The notes under the pieces: generated by a model | What the model was told of the DNA's origin: nothing | Database searches by the model: none | The model's input: the letters and a program-made list of their open reading frames with translations, nothing else | Translations under genes and position numbers: made by a program | From: Hydrogenophilales bacterium | GTDB taxonomy: Bacteria > Pseudomonadota > Gammaproteobacteria > Burkholderiales > Thiobacteraceae | DNA length: 40,725 nucleotides | Reading direction: 5' to 3' | Assembly: GCA_016235775.1 (NCBI GenBank) | Contig: JACRIU010000137.1 | Location: 1 to 40,725, forward strand | In this document: positions 33,082 through 40,725 of the stretch, piece by piece | How positions within the stretch are numbered: the stretch's first letter is position 1 | Layout of the letters: the number at the start of each line of letters is the position of its first letter

Positions 33082-33147
33082 TTTGGTGATTGGTAAACTG
33101 TGATTAGTGAGCGGAAATCACCCAATTACCTAATCACCTAATCACTG
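33078..33147. repeat. Imperfect hairpin repeat, GTGATTAGGTGATT family
   Basis: GTGATTTGGTGATTGGTAAA and on at the left pairs imperfectly with ATCACCCAATTACCTAATCA at the right. Related half copies precede lpxK (31877-31903). It fills the ycaR-kdsB gap. Confidence 0.75.
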
Positions 33148-33170
33148 AACCACCCATTCAAAATACTACA

Positions 33171-33932
33171 ATGCATCCATTCAAAGTCGTCATCCCCGCG
33201 CGTTACGCTTCCACACGCCTCCCCGGCAAGCCGCTGGCCGATATCGGCGGCAAGCCGATGGTGGTGCGCGTGGTGGAGTTAGCGCTCGCCTCCGGCGCAG
33301 AAGAGGTCTGGGTCGCGACCGATCATCCAGAAGTGGCCGAGGCGGTGAAGGCGCGCGGTTATAACGCGCTGCTCACATCAAAGGAGCATGCGTCCGGCAC
33401 CGATCGCATCGCCGAAGTGGTGCACACCCTGAAGTGGCCGGACGATGCGATTGTGGTCAACGTGCAAGGCGATGAGCCGCTGCTCGATCCGCGCTTGATT
33501 ACGGATGTGGCAGAGAGTCTTGCTACCCACGGCACGGCGTCGATGGCCACCGCCTGCCATGCGATTCACGATATGGCGAGCATGTTCAATCAGAACATCG
33601 TCAAAGTCGTGATCGACCGCATGGGCTATGCCCTGTATTTCAGCCGCGCGCCCATTCCCTATGCGCGCGATGCGTTCCAAAATGCACCAACCCGGCTGCC
33701 GCAGGAATTACCGGTATATCGGCATATTGGAATTTACGCATATCGTGCCGCCTTCCTGAAAACCTATCAGCAACTGAGCCCGGCCGCCGTGGAGCAATTC
33801 GAGGCCTTGGAACAGTTGCGCGCCCTGTGGCACGGCCACAAAATCGCGGTGGCGGTCACCGATCTGGCGCCCGCCGCCGGGGTCGATACCCCGGAAGATC
33901 TGGCCAAAGTTCGAGCATTGTTAAAGGCTTAA
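33171..33932 (+). CDS. kdsB: 3-deoxy-manno-octulosonate cytidylyltransferase
   Basis: KdsB activates KDO with CTP for lipopolysaccharide core synthesis. It begins [20 protein letters not shown] and has [48 protein letters not shown] and [12 protein letters not shown]. The 253 residues fit the family. It stands in the lipid A/KDO cluster with lpxK. Confidence 0.98.
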   Translation: MHPFKVVIPARYASTRLPGKPLADIGGKPMVVRVVELALASGAEEVWVATDHPEVAEAVKARGYNALLTSKEHASGTDRIAEVVHTLKWPDDAIVVNVQGDEPLLDPRLITDVAESLATHGTASMATACHAIHDMASMFNQNIVKVVIDRMGYALYFSRAPIPYARDAFQNAPTRLPQELPVYRHIGIYAYRAAFLKTYQQLSPAAVEQFEALEQLRALWHGHKIAVAVTDLAPAAGVDTPEDLAKVRALLKA

Positions 33933-34030
33933 AATACTGCTTATGCAGGGATAAAAACATTTATTCCCGCTGTCGGCTCCCCCGGCTTTTCCCCTCGGCG
34001 AACAGTGGTAAGATGACCGCCTTTCGGGCC

Positions 34031-34100
34031 AATGAAACTCGCGCAGCGAGTCCCCGTCCCTCTCTCCCGCGTGCGGGAGAGAGCTAGGAGAGAGGGGGCG
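34031..34100. repeat. Dispersed GC-rich hairpin repeat, copy 2
   Basis: It begins ATGAAACTCGCGCAGCGAG and has the stem CTCTCCCGC/GCGGGAGAGAG, then CTAGGAGAGAGGG; nearly identical to 9730-9799 some 24 kb away. It lies between kdsB and adk. Confidence 0.9.
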
Positions 34101-34153
34101 GTCATGGCAAATTTTCTCATGGCCCATACTTGACCGTTCAGCCAATAACTTAA

Positions 34154-34822
<669 letters not shown>

Positions 34823-34826
34823 TCCC

Positions 34827-34850
34827 GTAGGGGCGAGGCATGCCTCGCCC
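34827..34850. repeat. GC-rich palindrome repeat after adk
   Basis: GTAG followed by the perfect palindrome GGGCGAGGCATGCCTCGCCC; the same 24 bases are found at 12840-12863 after secF. Confidence 0.92.
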
Positions 34851-34862
34851 GTTCTATAACTG

Positions 34863-35210
34863 ATGAGCAATATTCCCGATTACACCGATACCGAGCGCGC
34901 CATCGTCCAACAGACGGTGCGGGAGCGTTATGGCAAACCAGTCGAGGTACAGAGCGCGGACGCGGAAATCCGCCTGTACCCCGATGACCGCGAGCTGACG
35001 AGCGTGCCGGTACTGTATTGGGAAGAGCGCGGCGCACATTTCGTGATCTTCAAGGTGGGCGAGAAAAGCTACCGCAACCAGTTTTTCTAGTCGTCGCGCG
35101 AGCAATTCGGCACCGGCCGCGAGGAGTATGACGAGATCGGCGATTGCGTGATTACGCTGCTGCGGGTGCAGGCGGATCATGAATCGACGCGGGTGAGCGA
35201 TAAAGATTAA
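34863..35210 (+). pseudogene. Conserved hypothetical gene interrupted by an amber codon
   Basis: The frame MSNIPDYTDTERAIVQQTVR and on runs for 75 codons to TAG at 35088-35090. It then continues in the same frame for 39 more codons (SSREQFGTGREEYDEIGDCV, then ITLLRVQADHESTRV) to TAA at 35210. The second half keeps protein-like character, and as I recall relatives have Tyr at or near the stop position, so a single TAC or TAT to TAG change would explain it. The function of the family is unknown. It lies between adk and pfp. A sequencing error, real decay, or readthrough by a suppressor tRNA are the options. Confidence 0.75.
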
Positions 35211-35216
35211 GTAAGC

Positions 35217-35246
35217 ACGAATGTACACGAGTGTTTATTCGTGGTT
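35217..35246. repeat. Short CACGAAT hairpin repeat
   Basis: CACGAATGTACACGAG and TGTTTATTCGTGGTT form a compact, truncated member of the CACGAATGAA hairpin family, upstream of pfp. Confidence 0.65.
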
Positions 35247-35298
35247 CCAATATTTGAATTGGGGTTTTTGAATTAGTTTTTAATATTTGGAGAGAATC

Positions 35299-36561
35299 AT
35301 GGCGAAAATGAACGCCTTCTACGCGCAGTCCGGCGGTGTGACAGCGGTGATTAACGCATCCGCATGCGGGGTAATCGAAACCGCACGCAAGCATAAAGAT
35401 AAGATCGGTAAAGTGTACGCCGGCCGCAATGGCATCATCGGCGCGCTGACCGAAGACCTGATCGACACCTCCAAAGAATCGGCGAAGGCGATTGCCGCGC
35501 TGCGCCACACCCCCTCCGGCGCTTTCGGTTCCTGCCGTTTCAAACTAAAAAGTCTGGAAGCCAACAAGCGAGAATACGAGCGCCTGATCGAAGTATTCAA
35601 AGCGCACAACATTGGCTATTTTTTCTACAACGGCGGTGGCGATTCCGCCGATACCTGCTATAAGGTCTCGCAGTTATCCGAATCGCTGGGGTACCCGGTA
35701 CAGGCGATCCACGTGCCCAAGACCGTGGACAACGATCTGCCGATTACCGATTGTTGTCCGGGCTTTGGCTCGGTGGCGAAATACATCGCGATTTCCACGC
35801 GCGAGGCGAGCTTCGACGTGGCCTCCATGTGCAAGACTTCGACCAAGGTATTCGTGGTGGAAGTGATGGGGCGTCACGCGGGCTGGATCGCCGCGGCGGG
35901 CGGCATGGCGGCCGACAACGAAAACAATATTCCGATCGTGATCCTGTTCCCGGAAGTGGAATTCAATCAGGATAAATTCCTCGCCAACGTGAAGCTGAAG
36001 GTCGAGAAATTCGGCTATTGCACCGTGGTGGTGTCGGAAGGCACGCATTATCCCGACGGCCGATTCCTGGCCGAAGCGGGCACGCGCGATTCCTTCGGCC
36101 ATGCGCAACTGGGCGGCGCCGCACCGGTGGTCGCGGGCATGATCAAAGACAAGCTCGGCTACAAATACCACTGGGCCGTGGCCGACTATCTGCAACGCGC
36201 CGCGCGCCATATCGCGTCCAAAACCGACGTGGACCAAGCCTATGCCTTGGGCAAGGCCGCCGTCGAGCTGGCGCTCAAGGGCAAGAACTCGGTGATGCCG
36301 ACCATCGTGCGCGTGTCCGACAAGCCTTATAAATGGAAGCTCGGTGTGGCGGAGTTGAAAGACGTGGCGAACAAGGAAAAAATGATGCCGCGCAATTTCA
36401 TCACCCCCGACGGCTTCGGCATCACCCCCAAGTGCCGCGCGTACCTTTCCGGCCTGATCAAGGGCGAAGACTACCCGCCGTACAAAGACGGTATGCCGAT
36501 CTATGTCCGCTTGAAAAATACCGCCGTGGCGAAAAAACTAAAAGGCGTATTTAAGCTTTAA
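35299..36561 (+). CDS. pfp: Pyrophosphate-dependent 6-phosphofructokinase
   Basis: It interconverts fructose 6-phosphate and fructose 1,6-bisphosphate using PPi rather than ATP, and can run both ways. Family blocks are FYNGGGDSADTCYKVSQL (with the second-Asp pattern expected for PPi use), VPKTVDNDLP, STKVFVVEVMGRHAGWIAAA and VVVSEGTHYPDG. The ATG at 35299 follows GGAGAG; a TTG at 35287 is less likely. It has 420 residues. The proton-pumping pyrophosphatase gene lies 300 bases on, so both handle the same PPi pool. Confidence 0.94.
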   Translation: MAKMNAFYAQSGGVTAVINASACGVIETARKHKDKIGKVYAGRNGIIGALTEDLIDTSKESAKAIAALRHTPSGAFGSCRFKLKSLEANKREYERLIEVFKAHNIGYFFYNGGGDSADTCYKVSQLSESLGYPVQAIHVPKTVDNDLPITDCCPGFGSVAKYIAISTREASFDVASMCKTSTKVFVVEVMGRHAGWIAAAGGMAADNENNIPIVILFPEVEFNQDKFLANVKLKVEKFGYCTVVVSEGTHYPDGRFLAEAGTRDSFGHAQLGGAAPVVAGMIKDKLGYKYHWAVADYLQRAARHIASKTDVDQAYALGKAAVELALKGKNSVMPTIVRVSDKPYKWKLGVAELKDVANKEKMMPRNFITPDGFGITPKCRAYLSGLIKGEDYPPYKDGMPIYVRLKNTAVAKKLKGVFKL

Positions 36562-36581
36562 GGACGAATCGGGGCGTTGCG

Positions 36582-36791
36582 ATGACATTGGAGCGCGCCC
36601 GTGAGTTGCTGCGAGTTCAGGCTGGATTCGGCAGTTTTTACAACGGCAATTCGGCCAAATTGATTTTGTCCGAAGTGCAGAAAGAGCATGGCCAGGCCGC
36701 GGTCGATCAGTTGATCCGCGAGTGTGGTTTGCAGGAAGTGTTCGGTTTCGAGCCGGGCACGCGCTTTGAGAAGGGTATTGCAATCACCTAA
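36582..36791 (+). CDS. Small conserved hypothetical protein next to pfp
   Basis: A 69-residue protein, MTLERARELLRVQAGFGSFY and on, containing NSAKLILSEVQKEHGQAAVD and LIRECGLQEVFGFEPG. It looks helical and soluble. I have the impression that similar small proteins occur in betaproteobacteria, but I do not know a function. It starts 20 bases after pfp and ends 67 bases before hppA, so a shared transcript is likely. Confidence 0.75.
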   Translation: MTLERARELLRVQAGFGSFYNGNSAKLILSEVQKEHGQAAVDQLIRECGLQEVFGFEPGTRFEKGIAIT

Positions 36792-36858
36792 AAGCACGAC
36801 AACACGGCCAGCCGTACCGGCCAACGTATTTTAGTCGCATATAACATATGGAGGAGCT

Positions 36859-38889
36859 ATGTCTGACGGTCTGATGTTGGCGCTGGGATGCGCCGTGGTG
36901 GCAATTTTGTATGGCATCGTATCCACACGCTGGATATTGTCCAAATCTACCGGTAACGCGCGCATGCAAGAGATCGCAGCGGCGGTGCAGGAGGGGGCTT
37001 CAGCCTATCTTAACCGGCAGTACACCACCATCGGTGTAGTCGGCGCCGTGTTGTTCGTTTTAATCGGTTTTTTCTTGGTGTGGAATACCGCGATCGGTTT
37101 TGCCATCGGCGCGATTCTTTCCGGTGCGGCCGGCTACATCGGCATGAACGTCTCGGTGCGCTCCAACGTGCGCACCGCGGAAGCCGCCAAGGGTGGCCTC
37201 AATGCCGCGCTGAACGTCGCCTTTAAAGGCGGCGCGATTACCGGCATGCTGGTCGTGGGCTTGGGCCTGCTGGGGGTGGCGGGCTACTACGCCTTCCTCA
37301 CTGGCGCCGGCGCAACTTCTGCCGAAGCAACCCACGCGCTGGTGGGCCTGGGTTTCGGCGGCTCGCTGATATCCATTTTCGCGCGGCTGGGCGGCGGCAT
37401 CTTCACCAAGGGCGCCGACGTCGGCGCCGATCTGGTGGGCAAGGTCGAAGCCGGGATTCCCGAAGATGACCCGCGCAACCCGGCGGTGATCGCCGACAAC
37501 GTGGGCGACAACGTGGGTGACTGTGCAGGCATGGCCGCCGACTTGTTCGAGACCTATGCCGTGACCATCATCGCCACCATGTTGCTGGGCGGCTTGTTGA
37601 TTACCGGTTCCTCCCAAGCAGTGATCTACCCGTTAGTGCTGGGCGGCATCTCCATCATCGCCTCCATCATCGGCACCTTCTTCGTCAAGGCGCGCGAAGG
37701 CGGCAAGATCATGAATGCCCTGTATCGCGGCCTGGCGGTTTCCGGCGTGCTGGCGCTGATCGCCTTCTACCCCATTACCACTTGGCTCATGGGCGCCGGC
37801 GTGGAGATTGACGGCAAGATGGTTTCTTCAATGAACATCTACCTCGCTTCCCTCATCGGCTTGGTGCTGACCGCCGCGCTGGTGGTGATTACCGAGTATT
37901 ACACCGCGACCGAATATGCCCCGGTGCGCCATATCGCGCAAGCCTCCACCACCGGCCACGGCACCAACGTGATCGCCGGTTTGGGCGTGTCGATGCGCTC
38001 CACCGCCGCACCGGTGCTCGCCGTATGCGTGGCCATCTGGGTCGCTTACTCACTGGCCGGTTTGTATGGCATCGCCATCGCCGCGACCGCCATGTTGTCC
38101 ATGACCGGGATCATCGTGGCGCTCGACGCCTACGGCCCGATCACCGATAACGCCGGCGGTATCGCGGAAATGGCAGGCTTGCCGGATTCCATCCGCAACA
38201 TCACCGATCCGCTGGACGCCGTGGGTAACACGACCAAAGCCGTAACCAAAGGCTATGCCATTGGTTCCGCCGGTTTGGCCGCCTTGGTGCTGTTCGCCGA
38301 TTACACCCATGCGCTGTCGGGTGCGGGCAAGGTGCTGTCGTTCGACCTCTCCAATCACATGGTCATCATCGGCCTGTTCATCGGCGGCATGGTGCCTTAT
38401 CTGTTCGGCGCCATGGGCATGGAAGCGGTCGGCCGCGCCGCCGGTTCGGTGGTGGTGGAAGTGCGCCGCCAGTTCAAAGAAATCCCCGGCATCATGGAAG
38501 GCACGGCCAAGCCGCAGTACGGTGTTTGCGTGGACATGCTGACCAAGGCCGCGATCAAAGAGATGATTGTTCCCTCCCTGCTGCCCGTCGCCGTGCCCGT
38601 GATCGTGGGCCTGACCCTCGGTCCGGTGGCTTTGGGCGGTGTGCTGATCGGCACCATCGTCACCGGCCTGTTCGTCGCCATCTCCATGACCACCGGCGGC
38701 GGCGCTTGGGATAACGCCAAGAAATACATCGAAGAAGGCAACCACGGCGGTAAAGGTTCCGAAGCCCACAAGGCGGCGGTAACGGGCGATACCGTGGGCG
38801 ACCCCTACAAAGACACCGCCGGCCCGGCGGTTAACCCCTTGATCAAGATTATTAACATCGTGGCGCTGATGATCGTGCCCTTGTTGTAA
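36859..38889 (+). CDS. hppA: Proton-translocating membrane pyrophosphatase, K+-independent type
   Basis: This integral membrane enzyme couples PPi hydrolysis to proton export. The 676 residues have about 16 membrane helices and the PPi-binding blocks [20 protein letters not shown] and [21 protein letters not shown] later block [19 protein letters not shown] has Lys where K+-dependent forms have Ala, which marks the K+-independent class. The C-terminal [20 protein letters not shown] is conserved. GGAGGAG precedes the ATG. It ends in a strong terminator. Confidence 0.97.
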   Translation: MSDGLMLALGCAVVAILYGIVSTRWILSKSTGNARMQEIAAAVQEGASAYLNRQYTTIGVVGAVLFVLIGFFLVWNTAIGFAIGAILSGAAGYIGMNVSVRSNVRTAEAAKGGLNAALNVAFKGGAITGMLVVGLGLLGVAGYYAFLTGAGATSAEATHALVGLGFGGSLISIFARLGGGIFTKGADVGADLVGKVEAGIPEDDPRNPAVIADNVGDNVGDCAGMAADLFETYAVTIIATMLLGGLLITGSSQAVIYPLVLGGISIIASIIGTFFVKAREGGKIMNALYRGLAVSGVLALIAFYPITTWLMGAGVEIDGKMVSSMNIYLASLIGLVLTAALVVITEYYTATEYAPVRHIAQASTTGHGTNVIAGLGVSMRSTAAPVLAVCVAIWVAYSLAGLYGIAIAATAMLSMTGIIVALDAYGPITDNAGGIAEMAGLPDSIRNITDPLDAVGNTTKAVTKGYAIGSAGLAALVLFADYTHALSGAGKVLSFDLSNHMVIIGLFIGGMVPYLFGAMGMEAVGRAAGSVVVEVRRQFKEIPGIMEGTAKPQYGVCVDMLTKAAIKEMIVPSLLPVAVPVIVGLTLGPVALGGVLIGTIVTGLFVAISMTTGGGAWDNAKKYIEEGNHGGKGSEAHKAAVTGDTVGDPYKDTAGPAVNPLIKIINIVALMIVPLL

Positions 38890-38908
38890 GCTGGATTTTT
38901 CGGTTAAA

Positions 38909-38946
38909 TAAAACCACCGCGTGAGCAATCACGCGGTGGTTTTTTT
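38909..38946 (+). terminator. Rho-independent terminator after hppA
   Basis: AAACCACCGCGTGA, loop GCAA, TCACGCGGTGGTTTTTTT: a 14-base stem and T run, 20 bases past the hppA stop. Confidence 0.95.
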
Positions 38947-39072
38947 ATGGGCGGGGGCGGTACCTGACTGAGTCTCCCGGTTGGGCGAAAATATCTTCAC
39001 CTCTTCTCCTCCAGGGGTTATAAAGCCATGGCTTTTTGCGTCGATAATCCATTTGACGGCGCCAATTGCCAT
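38929..39072 (-). pseudogene. Cold-shock protein gene remnant
   Basis: On the minus strand, MAIGAVKWIIDAKSHGFITP and GGEEVKIF follow the N-terminal half of CspA-type proteins (the M-x-x-G-x-V-K-W-F-N-x-x-K-G-F-G-F-I-x-P pattern). The frame then turns to unrelated sequence and ends inside the hppA terminator after 47 residues instead of about 68. The RNP2-like V-F-V-H-F part is lost and RNP1 is damaged (SHGF for the usual GFGF). No good Shine-Dalgarno is seen. It is probably a decayed copy. Confidence 0.6.
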
Positions 39073-39238
39073 GGTGTGTACGCCGTTGTTACAGGTCCGG
39101 TCATCAGCACCTGATTACCTTTATGAGTGAAGCGGCGAACGAAAGCCAAAAACCACTTTCAAAGGAAAATTGAGCAGAAAGTTTCCTCCTGACTTTAGGG
39201 GGAACTCGACGAGTTTCAAGCTATTATCAGGGGTGGGG
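39073..39238. other. Gap between the csp remnant and clpS
   Basis: It holds a 13-base palindrome AACTCGACGAGTT (39203-39215) of unknown meaning and otherwise no gene that I can support. The palindrome lies just upstream of the probable clpS promoter and might bind a regulator. Confidence 0.35.
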
Positions 39239-39267
39239 TTGAAACCGTATCGGACTGGTACCACAAT
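39239..39267 (+). promoter_or_regulatory. Probable clpS promoter
   Basis: -35 TTGAAA at 39239-39244, spacer 17, -10 CACAAT at 39262-39267, 22 bases before the clpS start. Confidence 0.45.
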
Positions 39268-39288
39268 AGAATTGTTACGAGTAAAAAC

Positions 39289-39597
39289 ATGGCACAGAAG
39301 GACCAACTTGGCACAATTCTTGAGCCGCAAAAAAGCAAACTCAAGCCGCCACCCTTATACAAGGTGCTTGTGTTGAACGATGATTTCACGCCCATGGATT
39401 TCGTGGTGCGGATATTGCAGAAGTTCTTCGGCTTGAGCCGGGAGCGGGCAACGCAGGTGATGCTGAAGGTGCATCGGGAAGGTATGGGGATATGTGGGGT
39501 TTTCCCAAAAGATATTGCAGCGACGAAGGTTGATCTGGTAGTCTCTTTTGCAAGGCGGCATCAGCATCCGTTGCAGTGCGTAATGGAAGAAACTTAA
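39289..39597 (+). CDS. clpS: ATP-dependent Clp protease adaptor ClpS
   Basis: ClpS hands N-degron proteins to ClpAP. The flexible N terminus (to about residue 24) is followed by [20 protein letters not shown] with the conserved Asn-Asp pair. Then come [20 protein letters not shown] and [11 protein letters not shown], which hold the pocket residues. The 102 residues are normal. clpA begins 1 base after its stop. Confidence 0.97.
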   Translation: MAQKDQLGTILEPQKSKLKPPPLYKVLVLNDDFTPMDFVVRILQKFFGLSRERATQVMLKVHREGMGICGVFPKDIAATKVDLVVSFARRHQHPLQCVMEET

Positions 39598-39598
39598 G

Positions 39599-40725
39599 AT
39601 GATCTCGCAGGAACTTGAAGTCTCTCTCCACATGGCGTTTGTCGAGGCGCGGCAGAAGCGTCACGAGTTCATCACGGTGGAGCATCTCTTGCTGGCGATG
39701 CTGGATAATCCCTCCGCCGCGCAAGTGCTGCGCGCCTGCGCCGCCAATATCGAAGACCTGCGCAAGGTGCTGGGCGATTTCGTGCAGCAGCACACTCCGA
39801 TCGTCGGTGGCACCAATGAAGTCGATACCCAGCCCACGCTCGGCTTTCAGCGCGTGATTCAGCGCGCGATTTTGCATGTCCAATCCTCCGGCAAAAAAGA
39901 AGTCACCGGCGCCAATGTGCTGGTCGCAATCTTCGGAGAGAAGGATTCGCATGCGGTGTACTTCCTGCACCAGCAAGGCGTGACCCGGCTCGATGTGGTG
40001 AACTACATCGCTCACGGCATCAGCAAGGTGCAAGACAGCGCCGGTACCAGTAAAGGCGGCGGCAATGACGCCGAACCCGAAACCGAGCAAGAGCAGCAGC
40101 CTGCGACCGCGCTCGAAAACTTTACCCAAAACCTCAATGTGCAAGCCTTGGCGGGCAAAATCGATCCGCTGATTGGGCGCGATTTGGAATTGGAGCGGGT
40201 GATTCAAACCCTATGCCGCCGGCGCAAAAATAATCCGCTGCTGGTGGGCGAAGCCGGCGTCGGCAAAACCGCGATCGCCGAAGGATTGGCGCGCCGCATT
40301 GTCGAGGGAAATGTGCCGGAGGTGTTGGCGCAGAGCACGGTGTACTCGCTCGACATGGGCGCACTGCTCGCGGGCACCAAGTATCGCGGCGATTTCGAAC
40401 AGCGCTTGAAAGCGGTGCTGAAGCATCTGCTCGATAACAACAAAGCGATTTTGTTCATCGACGAAATTCATACTTTGATCGGCGCCGGCGCGGCCTCGGG
40501 CGGCACCTTGGATGCGTCCAATCTGCTCAAGCCGGCCTTGAGCACCGGCGCGCTCAAGTGCATCGGGGCCACGACCTATAACGAATACCGCGGCATCTTC
40601 GAAAAAGACCATGCCCTGTCGCGCCGTTTCCAGAAAATCGACGTGCCCGAACCGTCGGTGGCTGAAACGGTCGAGATTTTGCGCGGCCTCAAGTCGCGTT
40701 TCGAGGCGCACCACGGCATCAAATA
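39599..40725 (+). CDS. clpA: ATP-dependent Clp protease ATPase subunit ClpA (partial)
   Basis: ClpA unfolds substrates for ClpP. 375 codons are visible before the right edge. The N-domain ([33 protein letters not shown]) binds ClpS, a charged linker (about 145-170, rich in Glu and Gln) follows, and the first AAA+ module begins with [17 protein letters not shown]. Walker A is [13 protein letters not shown], Walker [13 protein letters not shown], with sensor-like [15 protein letters not shown]. Translation is probably coupled to clpS. Confidence 0.97.
   Translation, partial: MISQELEVSLHMAFVEARQKRHEFITVEHLLLAMLDNPSAAQVLRACAANIEDLRKVLGDFVQQHTPIVGGTNEVDTQPTLGFQRVIQRAILHVQSSGKKEVTGANVLVAIFGEKDSHAVYFLHQQGVTRLDVVNYIAHGISKVQDSAGTSKGGGNDAEPETEQEQQPATALENFTQNLNVQALAGKIDPLIGRDLELERVIQTLCRRRKNNPLLVGEAGVGKTAIAEGLARRIVEGNVPEVLAQSTVYSLDMGALLAGTKYRGDFEQRLKAVLKHLLDNNKAILFIDEIHTLIGAGAASGGTLDASNLLKPALSTGALKCIGATTYNEYRGIFEKDHALSRRFQKIDVPEPSVAETVEILRGLKSRFEAHHGIK

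Noticed and set aside
35088-35090. Pyrrolysine or other recoding at TAG
   Set aside because: No pyl genes or downstream signal are seen, and a nonsense mutation is simpler; kept only as a broken gene.
38050-38928. Minus-strand frame opposite hppA
   Set aside because: A His/Gly/Asp-rich shadow without a start signal; hppA is intact on the plus strand.

Overview
This window looks like a chromosome segment of a betaproteobacterium. The gene order exbB-exbD-lpxK-ycaR-kdsB-adk, the queA-tgt-yajC-secD-secF run, a pyrophosphate-dependent phosphofructokinase next to a proton-pumping pyrophosphatase, and a MutL that keeps an endonuclease-type motif all point to the iron/sulfur/ammonia-oxidizer side of the group (Nitrosomonadales/Gallionellales-like). 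The exact taxon cannot be fixed from sequence reading alone.

Layout. 1-6731 (all minus): a type I restriction-modification operon read as hsdM, hsdS, a small orf, a BRO-type antirepressor-like gene, a Fic AMP-transferase-like gene, then hsdR running off the left edge. 6869-6955: tRNA-Leu(CAA). 7045-12800: queA, tgt, yajC, secD, secF. 12918-16257: dedA, a periplasmic FKBP-type isomerase, transaldolase and a DUF3025 protein. 16258-16609: a sigma-54-type promoter followed by a terminator with no gene between them. 16610-25307: DUF938 methyltransferase, M48 lipoprotein protease, murI, queG, tsaE, amiC, mutL, miaA. 25388-28867: an accessory block with a TumE/TumA-like toxin-antitoxin pair, a secreted trypsin-TPR protein, a RAYT transposase remnant and a HipA-like protein. 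28879-36791: xseA, a region with DnaA-box-like sites and a tiny Cys-rich orf, then exbBD-lpxK-ycaR-kdsB, adk, a gene broken by an amber codon, pfp and a small conserved orf. 36859-40725: hppA, a cold-shock gene remnant, clpS and the start of clpA.

The most striking thing is a mobile-looking element lying in frame inside hsdR. It is bounded by a 15-bp inverted repeat (14/15 match), encodes a complete-looking GIY-YIG nuclease domain, carries seven perfect 15-bp tandem units, and sits between helicase motifs of hsdR without closing the reading frame. A nuclease-less relative built from the same palindrome lies in frame in hsdM of the same operon. Together they suggest a palindrome-plus-GIY-YIG mobile system that tolerates, or exploits, insertion as extra protein sequence.

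Separately, the segment is full of other dispersed hairpin repeats: at least five families between genes, plus copies read in frame in mutL and miaA. Repeats lie between co-directional genes such as secD and secF, and even supply the start region of MiaA. Other points of interest are a sigma-54 promoter with a very short predicted transcript, a Cys-rich mini-gene overlapped by a possible antisense RNA, a cluster of DnaA-box-like sites outside a recognisable oriC context, and two decayed genes.
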